From Simmondsia chinensis (Eukaryota; Streptophyta; Magnoliopsida; Caryophyllales; Simmondsiaceae): a stretch of 64,000 nucleotides of DNA. The notes beneath the pieces were generated by a model. That model saw only the letters and a list, made by a program, of their open reading frames with translations, did not search any database and had not been told where the DNA came from. A program made the position numbers and the translations under genes. Location: the NCBI GenBank assembly GCA_018398585.1, contig JAGTTD010000010.1:30234638-30298637 (forward strand), given 5' to 3'. Each line of letters opens with the position of its first letter. Positions within the stretch are counted from its first letter, which is position 1. Positions 11,296-23,280 of this stretch are shown piece by piece.

Positions 11296-12272
11296 ATGCG
11301 GGTACTAGGAAATACGATGTTAGCAAATGGCTGGATTTTAAAGTAGTTCACGACAAACCAATCATTGACCAAATACACGACTATAAAAACATTGTAGCTA
11401 CTCTACTATCAGAAGGTCTGAAAATATGTGAAATCACTCAAGCCTATGTCCTTATCGAAAAGCTTCCACCCTCATGGAAGGACTATATGAATCTACTCAT
11501 GCATAAGAAAAAAGATCTATCTTTAGAAGAACTTATGGGTCATCTAAAAATCAAAGAAGAAAATAGGCTCAAGGATAAGGCAAACTCACACTCTGACAAT
11601 TCTAAAGCTAACATTGTCAAAACAAAAGCCACCTCCTCTAACAGATTCAAAGGAAAAGACAAAAGGTACCACTCCCACCTCAAACCCGAGGGAAAAATTC
11701 ACAAAACGAAGGCCAAATTCCAAGGAGAATGCTACTTCTGCGGGAAACATGGACACAAAGCAAAGGACTACAGAAACAAGAAGAACCAACCCAAAGACAA
11801 CAAGAACAAGGCTAATCCATTAGAAACTGACAACATTGTAGCTGTGGTCTCGGAAGTGAACTTGGTGAACAACGTGACAGAATGGATAGTGGATACTAGC
11901 GCTACTAGACACATCTGTGCACATCGGAACATTTTTGAAGAATACCAGAAGGTGAATGATGGCGATGTCGTCGACATGGAAAATTCAACAGCCGTACCAA
12001 TCCTTGAAAAGGGGAAGATTTCTTTAAATCTCAACTATGGTAAAATGCTTACATTAACTAATGTGCTGCATGTGGCTAATATGCGTAGAAACCTGATATC
12101 AGGTGGCCTTCTCATTAAAGCCGGTTTAAAATTAGCATTTGATTCTGATAGACTCCTGCTCACCAGAAATGGTGAATTTGTGGAGAAGGATTACTGTAAC
12201 AGGGGTCTATTTATTCTTGATGCTAACTGTGTTAATGAAGTGAATGTTAGTACTTCTTCCGCTTATATCGCT
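11296..12272 (+). pseudogene. gag C-terminal half, zinc knuckle and protease of copia A
   Basis: Continues copia A Gag after the guest element: DAGTRKYDVSKWLDF, then EITQAYVLIEKLPPSW. The zinc knuckle CYFCGKHGHKAKDY (about 11731-11772) has Tyr where the last Cys belongs. The protease follows with WIVDTSATRHIC (from 11881), a copia-type active site, and a well preserved C-terminal half to about 12230. The long open frame 11487-12272 holds all of this. Confidence 0.85.
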
Positions 12273-12275
12273 TAA

Positions 12276-13183
12276 TCCCTTGATTTATGGCATGCTCATT
12301 TAGGACATGTGAATGTTAACTCTATCAAACGTTTAAAGAAAATGAACTTAATCTCTGACTTTAATAATATGGATTTGTCTAAATGTGAAGTATGCATTGA
12401 AGCTAAATACACAAAAAAAAAAAAAAAAAAACCATTTAAATCCGTTGAAAGACACATAGAACTACTGGAATTGGTCCATAGCGACTTAGGGGAGTTTAAA
12501 AGAACAATGTGTAAGGGCGGTAAAAGATACTACATAACCTTTGTAGATGACTTCTCTAGATATACCATGATATACCTTCTAAGGACTAAAGATGAAGCTG
12601 AACAAATGTTCTTAAAATATGAAGCCGAGGTTGAAAACAAACTATGAAGAACAATGAAATGACTAAGGTCTGATACAGGAGGGGAATATGACCCTACTTC
12701 CCTAGAGAAGAATTATGAAGAGAGAGGACTAATACATGAAAGAACATCCCCTTACTGTCCAGAGTCAAATGGCATTGCAGAAAGGAAAAACAGAATCTTG
12801 AAAAATACGATGAACGCCAAGCTAATAAGTGCTGGACTTCCTGATAATATGTGGGGGGAGACGATTTTATCTGCTTGTCATGTACTAAACTGTGTACCTC
12901 ATAAGAAACTTAATAAAGCACTTTATGAATAATGGAAAGGCTACGCTCCTAATTTAAAATACCTTAAAGTATGGGGGGTGTCTCGCCAAAGTTGGACTGC
13001 TCGACTTTAAAAGAAGCAAAATTGGAACTAAGACCATTGATTCCATCTTTATTGGATATGCATACCATAGTGCAGCATATAGGTTTTTAATAAAAGGCGA
13101 AAACGGCTCTTTTGCATGTGGTAGTATAATGAAGTCTAGATATGCCGAGTTCTTCGAACACATATTTCCCATGAAATCTAATG
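12276..13183 (+). pseudogene. Integrase of copia A
   Basis: The HHCC region is visible as HAHLGH and CEVC. The catalytic triad is recognisable in HSDLGEF, RSDTGGEY and ESNGIAERKNR. A stop at 12645 and a frameshift near 12985 break the frame, and an 18-A run (about 12413-12430) lies between zinc-binding and catalytic parts. The C-terminal block (IDSIFIGYAYHSAAYRFL) is intact up to the A1 insertion point at 13184-13188. Confidence 0.85.
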
Positions 13184-13188
13184 CTCAG

Positions 13189-14653
13189 TGATGTGTTTTT
13201 CTACGTCTATCAAAATTTAATATAAAACCCTATCTATTAAACACACCTAAATTGAAGTGTAGGGCGAGAGGGTGTCGAACCACAGGGACTAAGAGTGCGT
13301 GAATTTAATCTATGACCTAAATTGATTAAAGGAAATGTGATATCTTTGTGTTAATTAATCTAGAAATCACCAATTAAACTAAAGTAATCTACTTCTAATC
13401 AAAAAAATGTATTAAATTGGAACCTAGGTTTTCGAATCCATCATTAGCCAATTATTTTTGCATTAACTCTTTAATTGGGATTATTGATTGTCACACGGGT
13501 AGTGGTTTAGGCAACAAGCTTCAACCTACTAAGATAATATTGTTAGTATTGCGTATTAACCCTATCGAACTAAAGCATAAGAAAAATAGGCTCTACCTAA
13601 CGTATTATTAATTATTATGTATTGACCCTATCTAACTAAAGCATAGGGAAGATAGGCTTTAATTAACAATTCAGTTAACACTATTGCTTGATTAATTAAT
13701 CCTAAGGTTACAAGCACAAAGAATTAATTTATAAATATCAATATCAACAATTTAAGGTTATAAACTCTATAATCGTATCAATTAAATAAACAATAAAATA
13801 TACTACTTCAAAGTATTTATCTCAACTAAGCAATTCATGTAAACAATCAAATTAACTCGAATTAAAAGTAAACAAAAATAAAGGCTAAGATTTTATCTAA
13901 CCCCAGAGAGCAAGTTAGCTCTCCATCAAGGATGATCCAGTGAAGAAGAAGTTGAACAAACTCATGTTGATCTCCACGCTAATTTCGCTCTCGTTCCAAT
14001 TTAACAAATAAAAAGAAAAATAAAATTCTAAGAGAGAGAGAGAGAAAGCTGAGAGAAGAGAGAAAACAGGGGCAGTGATCCGAACTCCCAAAAACAGAGA
14101 CCCCCCTTCCAATTTAAACGCTCCTTAAAACCCTTGACTAAGCTGGGCTAGATGTGGTGCTGGTGGGCCGGACTGTGACGGTGGTCAGCTGAGCTTGACA
14201 GGGTGCTGGCCAGTGATGATGTGGGATGAGGTATTGGGCTGGAATGATGGTGGGTTGGCGCTGATGAGCTGTGCTGCTGCGTCTGCCGGTGTCGGGGTTG
14301 ATGATTGCGGTGTGCTGTGGGCCTGGGCTGGGGATGATAGTGTGGTGCTGTTGGTCGGCCAGAGCTGGAGGTGGGCCGAACAGGGGCGCAGGGTTGAGAT
14401 TTTGGGTTGAAGGTGATGAATAGTGCATGTGCGGGTCGGGCTTATGCGTTCTTGTCTCGAATTTCGAATTCACTTGATTTAATTGTTTATGCGTCGAATT
14501 TGTCTTATTTACGCCAAAATTTGACAATTTTTGGAACTTTAATTTCAAACCTGTTAAACATAAAAATTGCCAAAATGAGTGTAGAACTATAATTAAATAG
14601 GTGCAAAAAAATTAAAATAACAATTAAAAGATGCGTAAATCTGAGGCGCATCA
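13189..14653 (-). repeat. 3' LTR of A1
   Basis: On the + strand it runs from TGATGTGTTTTTC to GCGCATCA and matches 21591-22992 throughout, with a GA-rich microsatellite at 14032-14046. A GC-rich segment (about 14150-14450) corresponds to the promoter-distal part of the LTR. Confidence 0.93.
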
Positions 14654-14671
14654 ACACCCCCACACTTAACC
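14654..14671 (-). promoter_or_regulatory. 3' polypurine tract of A1
   Basis: Read on the minus strand it is GGTTAAGTGTGGGGGTGT, directly adjoining the LTR and nearly the same as the tract of A0 at 1451-1467. Confidence 0.8.
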
Positions 14672-15957
14672 TTTGCTAGTCCTCGAGCAAAGCATATGAT
14701 TTAACATAAAAACTACAATGACCAACTACCCCAACTATCCCAACCTTCACCAAGTTTTTCGAGATTAACACCTGTATTACAATTCAAGACAAGATTAAAC
14801 CATCTAAAGCATTCTCTAATTCCATAAATTTAGAAGATTAAACTTCAAAACTCGTCATAGAATTTCATTAACCTTGTTTCAACTAATAGGAATTGCTCAA
14901 GCAATGCACAAGTGAAAGTGAACAGGATTTCATGCCACAGAATCTCCTCAAATTCTCGCTTCCAACCAAATATGTAATGGTTTTGTGCACCCGTACCATT
15001 GAATCACCTAAACACATGCCTCTACATAGAGAAATTTTAAGCGGCATATGAGTGACCACTTTACAACATTTTGACTTTGATACATCACAAAAGAAACTTT
15101 ATCATGAACGTACATCAATTTTTAATTTATCTTTTTCTTTTGCCCCCTTTTTTTTCCTTTTTTGGAAGAAACTTTTGTTTTTCTTTTTTTTTTCTTTTCA
15201 TTTTGGTTCTTTTTGTTTCTTCTTCCCTTTCTGTCCATTTTTTGACTTTTTTTTTATAACACGTACTTCATTATTACAATTGACATTGACCAACTAGTAC
15301 TTTACATAACATCAAGGGCAAGGATTAGGATAAGCCAATAGGACAGGCTTGCAAAACTCAAGATATATAAGGTTGTTTGCTCAAATTCTTCATATTTTCC
15401 ACAGCACGAAAGTCCTGTGCTTAGTGAATATGTGAGCGGCATGAGTAGAACCCATTAATATCAACAATGATCAATAATACTCATTAGCAAGTATGAAGTA
15501 GAATCATTTAACTTCATGGAATTAAGAGAACGAAATAAACAACTAATCCCATTGTCATCATAACATACGCGTCGATCAGGGAACACTTGGTTAAACGGTT
15601 ATAATGCACGCTCAAAATGCACAAAGATACCAAAATTTTAAAAATTTGGCCAAAAAAATGAGCACATGCAAATGAGCCTCACCCTCACACCTAAATCATG
15701 CATTGTCCTCAATACAACAACATCAATAATTAAAGCACAAGAGATAGGTGAGATGGAGCAATACAACCTGACGAGACGGCGTGGACATTTATATAGGAAT
15801 CCTTCGACTCGACACAAGAACCTGAAAAGAGAGAAAACAAACCTCGAAGCAACTAATTAGTTCAAAAACGAAATTAAAAACATGAAATAAAAAACCTTGG
15901 TTGCCTTCTAGGAGCGCTAAATTTTACGCCTTCAGCCGGGTGCAGTGAGTCAAGCAG
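14672..15957 (-). other. Non-coding 3' region of A1 with conserved purine-rich tract
   Basis: No supported gene. This matches 1-1450 of A0 in reverse. The pyrimidine-rich block at 15118-15252 (purine-rich on the element's sense strand) is the conserved internal tract. ORFs in it are low-complexity Phe/Ser strings and are not considered real. Confidence 0.7.
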
Positions 15958-15960
15958 AGA

Positions 15961-17054
15961 TCAATTATTAGTCATGGTGTCCATCAAAGAGACAATTTCA
16001 ATAAGTTGTCCATCAGCAATGCCATCCAACTCAACTACAGGTTTAAGCCTTTGACCATTTATAGTGAACGCACGACCATCTTTAGGGTGGTATATCTCAA
16101 TAGCACCCGAGGGGTATACGTGCTTAACCATAAAAGGACCATCCCACCTAGACCTCAACTTACTAGGAAAAAGATGCAATTTAGAATTAAAAAGCCAAAC
16201 CTTTTGATCAGGAGCAAATGTTTTTCTCATAATATGTTTATCATGAAAAGCCTTGGTTTTAGCTTTATAAATCTTTGCATTGTCATAAGCTTCATTCCTT
16301 AGTTCTTCAAGGCTCTAGTGGCCCAATAAGCACGGTGTTCTAGCTCAACTGGTAAATGACATGCTTTACCAAAGTCCAACCTATGGGGTGACATACCAAG
16401 TGGGGTCTTATAGGCGGTGCGGTATGCCCAAAGAGCATCATTCAACCTAAGGAACCAATCTTTCCTATCAGGACGAACCGTTTTCTCAAGCATAGACTTG
16501 ATCTCATGGTTTGAAAGCTCTACTTGACCACTAGTTTGGGGACGATAGGGGGCGGCAATCTTATGATGCACTCAGTACTTCCGAATAAGTGCCTTGAATG
16601 ACCTATGAATGAAATGCCTACCACCATCACTAATGAGTGCTCTAGGCGTACTAAAGTGGTTAAAAATATGGTCCTTGACAAATTGCATGACCACTTTGTG
16701 GTCGTTGGTCCTAGTAGGTATAGCCTCAACCCATTTAGACACATAGTCGACCCCTAAAGGTATGTAAACAAACCCAAAAGATGGGGAAAATGGTCCCATA
16801 AAGTCAATAACCCAAACATCAAATATTTCCTTAATTAAAATGGGGTTCAAAGGCATCATGTCTCGACGCGTCATTGCGCTTGTGCGCTGACAACGCTCAC
16901 ATGCAAGACAAAACTTATGAGCATCCTTGAAGAGAGTAGGCCAATAAAAACCACACTGTAGGACTTCTGCGGTTGTCCTACGACCTCCAAAGTGTCCTCC
17001 ACATGCATATGAGTGACAAAAAGATAAAATGCTATGATACTCACTCTGGAACAC
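15961..17054 (-). pseudogene. Integrase of A1
   Basis: The zinc-binding part shows HSYACGGHFGG and CERCQR. The catalytic core has VWVIDFMGPF, ALISDGGRHF and [11 protein letters not shown], giving the D, D and E positions. The C-terminal GPF/Y-type module ([20 protein letters not shown]) is in the fragment 16230-15961. A stop near 16570 and a break near 16300 split the domain. No chromodomain follows, as expected for Athila-type elements. Confidence 0.88.
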
Positions 17055-17664
17055 ATCTATGAATTACTTGGTCCGAACAATGTTTAAACAAGGCAGGGTC
17101 ATCCCAGTAAAAGTGCTTTCCTTGAGAGTAAAACCTATCCTTTTCTTGCTTAGACCAAGTAGATGGAATCGCACCAGTAGCGAGGAAGTTAACAATATCT
17201 GCAAACCAAGGGCCACGTGAATGGGAGACAACAAAAAGTTGCTCATCGGGAAAAGAGTCATGCATTGAAATAGATGGATCATGATACTCAAAGAAAATCC
17301 TAGAGAGATGGTCAGCTACCACATTCTGTGCACCTTTCTTATCTCTAATCTCAATGTCAAATTCTTGAAGTAGAAGAATCCACCTAATGAGCATAGGTTT
17401 CATTTCTTTCTTAGAGAGCAAATATTTCAATGCAACATGGTTAGAATAGATAATAACTTTTGACCTCAAAAGATAAGAACGAAACTTGTCTAGAGCAAAC
17501 ACGACAGCTACCAACTCCTTTTCAGTAGTGGTGTAAGGGCGTTGTGAATCATTAAGAGTTTTACTGGCATAGTAAATGACATGAGGCACTTTGTTTACTC
17601 TTTGACCTAGGACAACACCTATAGCAAAATCAGAAGCGTCACACATAATTTTAAAAGGAAGAGA
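17041..17664 (-). pseudogene. RNase H of A1
   Basis: Starts [16 protein letters not shown] and includes [21 protein letters not shown] and the C-terminal [11 protein letters not shown], the standard Ty3/gypsy RNase H pattern. The stop before it (about 17671) separates it from the RT block. The 201-residue frame 17646-17041 is intact and includes the linker to integrase. Confidence 0.88.
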
Positions 17665-17670
17665 GTAATC

Positions 17671-18909
17671 TCAGGGTTGCATAATGGGGGCTGAAACAAG
17701 CAATGACCGTAGTTTTTGAAAAGCTTTTAGGCAAGACTCATCAAACTCAAATGATGTCTCCTTAGCTAACCAGCCAGTTAATGGTCTGGCCAGTTTTCCA
17801 AAGTCTATGATGAATCTCTTATAGTAACCTGCATGACCTAGAAAGGACCTAACTTGCTTCACGTTTGAGGGAGGGGTTAAGTTTGCAATCAGATCTACCT
17901 TAGCCTTATGAACCTTAATACCCTTCTTGGACACTCTATGACCTAATATAATGCCCTCTTGAACCATAAAGTGACTCTTTTCCCAACTCAAAATAAGATT
18001 GGTCTCTTCAGACCTTTTTAGCACAAGCCTTAAATTATGCAAACATTCATCAAACGAAGGTCCAAAAACAGAGAATTCATCCATAAAAACCTCAAGAAAT
18101 ATGTCTAACATGTCAGAAAAGATAGACATCATGCATCTCTGAAATGTAGCGGGTGCATTACATAAACCAAATGGCGTCCTACGATAGGCAAACGTTTCGA
18201 AGGGGCACATAAAGGTCGTTTTCTCCTAATCCTCTGGGTAGATTGCTACCTGGTTATATCCTGAATATCCATCAAAAAAATAGTAAAAGCTTTGACCAGC
18301 TAAATTCTCCAAAATTTGGTCCTTCGTAGTGGTAGAGTTAAGCTTTCTATAGTCAATACATACTCTCTAGCCCGTGGTCTCTCTAGTAGGCACTAGCTCT
18401 CCATCACTACTCCTAACCACTGTAACGCCCGACTTCTTTGGGACTACCTGAATAGGGCTAACCCACCTACTATAAGAAATAGTGTAAATGATACCCGCCC
18501 CAAGCAATTTCACAATCTCTTTCTTTACCACTTCCTTAATGTCAGGGTTCAACCTCATTTGCATCTCTCTAGTGGGTCTAGCATTCTCATCAAGAAAAAT
18601 CCTACGCATACAAACCGAAGGGTTTATACCCTTCAAATCAGCCACAGACCACCCAATGGCACTCTTATGATCACTAAGCACTATCATCAATGCATCCTCC
18701 TGTTCCCTAGACAACTGAGAAGAGATAATCATAGGTAAAGTCTCGTCGGATCCTAAGAAAGCATACTTAAGAGTAAATAGCAACGACTTAAGTTCAAGTT
18801 TGGGTGGTGAAACTATGGAAGGCAAGGTAGGGGAATCCGAAAGGGTAGGTAAAGCTTCGACTTTTGACAACCAATGACAAGTCTCTAAAGGGGCACACAA
18901 CTCAAGCAA
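17671..18909 (-). pseudogene. Reverse transcriptase of A1
   Basis: N-terminal fingers in 18909-18367 (GAGIIYTISYSRWVSPIQVV, then a stop where Trp is expected), palm motifs RRTPFGLCNAPATFQRCM, and the thumb GHAGYYKRFIIDFGKLARPL in 18210-17671. The catalytic motif reads FMDE rather than the usual FMDD/YMDD form, so the second metal-binding Asp is lost. Two further stops lie between the blocks (about 18226 and 18370). Confidence 0.88.
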
Positions 18910-18936
18910 ATCATCAGAACAATCGTATACTAATGC

Positions 18937-19641
18937 TCACTCAAGGGAATCACTAACTAGGATAGAAGGGAGTGTGTGGGCCACTAAATCATTAATAATA
19001 TCCACCCAGAAACACTCCGACTCATCCTCACTAGTGGGTGACAACGAAGCCTTAAAAATATTCAACCTAATAGTCATATTGGCAAAGCTAACATGCATTA
19101 CCCCAGATCTACAATTGATGGTAGCATTGGCTGTCGCTAAGAAAGGCCGACTTAGAATGACAGGGACGTGGTTTTTCGAATGATTAGAAGGTTCCATATC
19201 AAGCACGAGGATATCAGTAGGAAACAAGGCTTTGTCTACTTTCACTAGCACGTTAACCAGCTCACCACAGGGGATCCTAGTTGATCTATCTGCTAGTTAC
19301 AAGTTCACCGTGGTGGGTTGCAACTCTCCCAGGCCTAACTTCGCATAAAATGAGTAAGGAATAATGTTGACACTCGCTCCTAAGTCCAGTAAGGCTTCAT
19401 CGATCGGGTAGTCTCCAAGTGAACAAGAGATGGTGGGGACACCAGGGTCTTTGTACTTAATTGTAGTGTCACACTTCAGAATAAAGCTCACTTGCTCGGC
19501 TAAAAACACTTTTTTAGGCAAATGTGCTCTAGATCGCCTCTTTTGGTTCAGTAGATCCTTATTGAACTTCGCATAGGCCGGGATCTGTTTAATCGCATCA
19601 AGAAGGGGAATGTTTATCTTTACTTGCCTAAACGTCTCCAA
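18937..19641 (-). pseudogene. Aspartic protease and linker of A1
   Basis: The active site LLDLGASVNIIPYSFY (near 19350-19400) and a PVILSRPFLATANA segment (near 19120-19160) are the retropepsin signatures in Athila-type pol. One stop near 19297 splits the two halves, at a Gln codon that became TAA. A further TGA near 18937 falls at an expected Trp codon. Confidence 0.85.
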
Positions 19642-19692
19642 AATGTTTTCCCACTTCTTATCCTTCCCATTTGGATGTGGTACAACTAAAGC

Positions 19693-21372
19693 TTAGGAAA
19701 AGGGTACTCTAGGTTCATATGATGAGGGAAGATCAGAGGCTTTAGGAGTGGGGGAAGGGTGCATGACCTCATCGGTCTCCTTTTCTCTCTCCTTGCTCTT
19801 CTCTTCTTTCTCACCACTCATGGATACTTTACTTTCAACACTCACCCCATTGTCAACCTCCTTCCCATTTCTCAACACTGTAATGGATTTTGTTTGTTCT
19901 TGCTGGGAAGGATAGTTGTCTTGTCTTACATAGTTTCTAGGGTTCTCTACAGCCTGGCTAGGGAGTCTTCCCTCATCTCTCCTACTTAGAGTGTTAGCTA
20001 GTTGACTTATTTAGGTTTCTCACTTTGCAATCGATTGTGTATGGGAGTGGAGGAGTTGGGAATTAACTTCTAAACCTTTCAGCGCACTCAAAACCTTCTC
20101 TTCAAAATTTGAATTAGAGCTTAAATTAGGAGGTTGAGAGTAGTTGGAAGCATACCCTTGTGGCTGAAAACCGACAGGCCGGGGCATACCAGATTGTTGA
20201 GGTCGTGTGTTCTGTTGTTGTGGCATAAACTGTCCTTCTCCTCCTTGCCTCCAGGAGATGTTAGGATAGTTTCTCCATCCCGGATTGTATGAGTTCGAGT
20301 ACGGGTCGTTTCGTGAGAATCCTTGTGCTGCATTGACTTGTTCCTCCGACTACTTCACATAAGGTGAAGCAAAGAGGCAGTCATGTGTAGAATGAGAGAC
20401 ACTAGAGCATGAAGAGCAAGCACTATGCATATTTGAAACATGAGACACATTAGGTATAGTTGAGGGGGCCAATGTCATCTTAAATAGGGAAGTTAACTGC
20501 TATACGGAAGAGGCAAGAGAGTCTACTTTCTTATCTAAGATGGAGGTGTGAGCAATCTCATTTACTCCTGTATGTAACCTAGTAGCATTAAGACGTGCAT
20601 GTGCGGCAGATTGTTGTGAATTCTCATTCAAAAGTTCGAACAATTCCCACGCCTCATCCGCATTCTTCCTGAGGAATTGACAACCGCATGAGGCATCAAC
20701 TGTTTGTTGACCCTTTTCATTCAAACCGTAATAAAAGTTTTGGACTAGTTTCCATTTAGGGATAGCATGATGTGGACAAGTTCGTAAGAGTTCCCTAAAC
20801 CTATCCCAACTCTCGTGAAACTCCTTAGTAGGACGTTGGGCGAAGGTATTAATGGCTCTTCTAGCAGTGTTAGTCTTACTAATAGGATAGAGTTTCTTAA
20901 GAAATTCTTGTTGCATTTGAGTCCAAGTACTAATCGTCCCACTAGGTAAGGTGCCTGTCCAATACTTAGCCTTTTCCTTCAAAAAGAAAGGAAAAAGACG
21001 AAGTAAGATGGCGTCATCACTAATGTTAGGAATCCTGAAGGTTGAGCAAACCTCCATGAAACTGTCCAAGTGTGTGTATGGGTTCTCATTGCTTCAGCCA
21101 TGGAACGAAAGAAGCATCTGTATAGTATGCGGCTTAAGCTCGAACTGATGGGCTACGGGTGGCAACTTAATGCAAGATGGTGAGGCGTATGTAGTGGGAG
21201 TAAAGTACTCCATGAGCGCATGTGGTTGTTGTTCATCAGCCATTACTAAATCAGAGTTAGCACTAGTGGATTTATCTCGGTGTTGGGCTCTAAGGTCTCT
21301 TAAAGTTTTTTCAATTTTAGGGTCGAATATGGTAAGGTCCAGAGACAAAGAGCGACGACCGTGCATGAACAA
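19693..21372 (-). pseudogene. gag of A1
   Basis: N-terminal piece 21372-21094, capsid 21069-20500 with AKYWTGTLPSGTISTWTQMQ and CPHHAIPKWKLVQNFYYGL, the Athila capsid pattern. A CxxC zinc-knuckle relict (HSACSSCSSVSHSTHDC) lies near 20430-20380, then a Pro/Gln-rich segment (20226-20020) and a charged KEEKSKEREKE stretch (19878-19693). Several in-frame stops, two at likely Trp codons, break it. Confidence 0.85.
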
Positions 21373-21566
21373 TTAACCACACGAAGCAAGTAAATTAAAA
21401 ATTAAATAAGCAAAACAAATAAAGAAAATAAAGAGACAATGACAATTAAAAAGAATTAAAAATTAAAACTTCTAAATTAAGAATCAAATTAGGATTTCAA
21501 ATCTAGGGTTAAAAAATAAAATAAATCAAAGAAAATCACAAAAATAAAATCACGGAGGGTGCCTAG

Positions 21567-21584
21567 TCCCCGGCAACGGCTCCA
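21567..21584 (-). promoter_or_regulatory. Primer binding site of A1, tRNA-Asp type
   Basis: On the minus strand TGGAGCCGTTGCCGGGGA. The Athila primer site complementary to tRNA-Asp is TGGCGCCGTTGCCGGGGA, so only one base differs. It lies 6 bp inside the 5' LTR. Confidence 0.8.
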
Positions 21585-21590
21585 AAATCT

Positions 21591-22992
21591 TGATGTGTTT
21601 TTCTACGTCTATCCAAATTTAATATAAAACCCTATCTATTAAGCACACCTAAATTGACCTGTAGGGCGAGAGGGTGTCGAACCACAGGGACTAAGAGTGC
21701 ATAAATTTAATCTATGACCTAAATTGATTAAAGGAAAAGTGATATCTTTGTGTTAATTAATCTAGAAAACGACAATTAAACTAAAGTAATCTACTTCTAA
21801 TTGAAAAAATGTATTAAATTGGAACCTGGGGTTTCGAATCCATCATTAGCCAATTATTTTTGCGTTAACTCTTAAATTGGGATTATTTATTGTCACACGG
21901 GTAGTGGTTGAGGCTGCAAGCTTCAACCTACTAAGATAATGTTGTTAGTATTGCGTATTGACCCTATCTAACTTAAGCATAGGGAAGATAGCGTTTAATT
22001 AATAATTCAGTTAATACTATTACTTGATTAATTAATCCTAAGGCTACAAGCACAAAAAATTAATTTATAAATATCAACATCAACAACTAAAGGTTACAAA
22101 CTCAATAATCATATCAATTGAATAAACATTAAAAATATACTACTTCAAATATTTAACCAAGCAATTCTTGTAAACAATTAAATTTACTCGAATTAAAAGA
22201 AGACAAAAGTAAAGGCTAAGATTTCATCTAACCCCAGAGAGCAAGTTAGCTCTCCATCAAGGATGATCCGGTGGAGAAAAAAGTTGAACAAACTCATGTT
22301 GATCTCCACGCTAATTTCGCTCTAGTTCCAATTTAACAAAAAAAAAGAAAAATAAAATTCTAAGAGAGAGAGAGAGAGAGAGAAAGCTGAGAGAAAAGGG
22401 AAAACAGGGGCAGCGATCCGAACTCCTGAAAAATAGAGGCCCCCCTTCCAATTTAAACGCTCCTCAATACCCTCGACTAAGTTGGGCTCGATTTCTTGCT
22501 GGTGGGCCGAACTGTGACGGTGGTCCGCTAGGCTTGACAGGGTGCTGGCCGGTGATGACGTGGAATGAGTTATTGGGCTGGAACGATGGTGGGTTGGCGT
22601 TGATGGGCTGGGCTGCTGCGTCTGCCGGTGTCGAGGTTGATGATTACGGTGTGCTGTGGGCCTAGGCTGGAGATGATAGTGTGGTGTTGTTGGTGGGCCG
22701 GAGCTGGAGGTGGGCCGAACAGGGGCGCAGGGTTGAGGTTTTGGGTTGAAAATGATGAATAGGGCAGGTGCGGGTCGGGCTTATACGTTCTTGTCTGGAA
22801 TTTCGAATTGACTTGATTTAATTGTTTACAAGTCGAATTTGTCTTATTTGCACCAAAATTTAATAATTTTCGGATCTTTAATTTCAAACCTGTTAAACAT
22901 AAAAATTGCTAAAATGAGTGTAGAACTATAATTAAATAGGTGCAAAATAATTAAAATAACAATTAAAAGATGTGTAAATCTGAGGCGTATCA
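21591..22992 (-). repeat. 5' LTR of A1
   Basis: From TGATGTG to GCGTATCA on the + strand, followed by ctcag. It is shorter than the 3' LTR by several small deletions (for example near 21985 and 22150). A longer GA microsatellite is at 22360-22382. Confidence 0.93.
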
Positions 22993-22997
22993 CTCAG

Positions 22998-23280
22998 CCT
23001 ATAACTCCTAACCCTACGCTCTCCAGTATTGAGAATGCTGATGAAATTGACACATCAGAAATAAAAAGGAGTAAAAGAGCTAGAAAAGAAAATAGTTTTG
23101 GACTAGACTTTATCACCTTCTTAAGTGAACATAATGAGATAAATAAGGAAATTGTGTGTGCTTATATGCTTGAAGAAGATCCAAAAACGTATGATAAAGC
23201 CATGAAATTTGTTGACTCCACATTTTGGAAAGAAGCCGTTAACAACGAATTAGAGTCACTTTTGAAATTTGTAACTAAGG
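22998..23280 (+). pseudogene. copia A region between integrase and RT, truncated
   Basis: Continues copia A after the A1 insertion. It reads EIKRSKRARKENSFGLDFIT and DSTFWKEAVNNELESLLK, the conserved lead-in to copia RT. It then runs directly into non-coding DNA: RT and RNase H are missing, not just mutated. Confidence 0.8.

Larger units (their letters stand above)
13189..22992 (-). mobile_element. Athila-like Ty3/gypsy element A1, nearly full length
   Basis: A 9.8-kb minus-strand element with two long LTRs, an exact 5-bp duplication (ctcag at 13184-13188 and 22993-22997), a tRNA-Asp-type primer site, gag, protease, RT, RNase H and integrase in gypsy order, and a 3' polypurine tract. It lies inside copia A after the integrase C-terminus. 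Coding capacity is destroyed by several stops, mostly explicable by C-to-T or G-to-A changes. There is no env-like ORF in the 1.3 kb between integrase and 3' LTR. Confidence 0.93.

Noticed and set aside
14195..14410. 71-residue + strand ORF rich in Trp/Gly/Val
   Set aside because: Lies inside an LTR in its GC-rich segment; the equivalent in the other LTR is not conserved as coding.
15052..15297. 81-residue + strand ORF rich in Phe/Ser
   Set aside because: It is the pyrimidine-rich complement of the conserved purine tract of A1; low-complexity translation without a domain.
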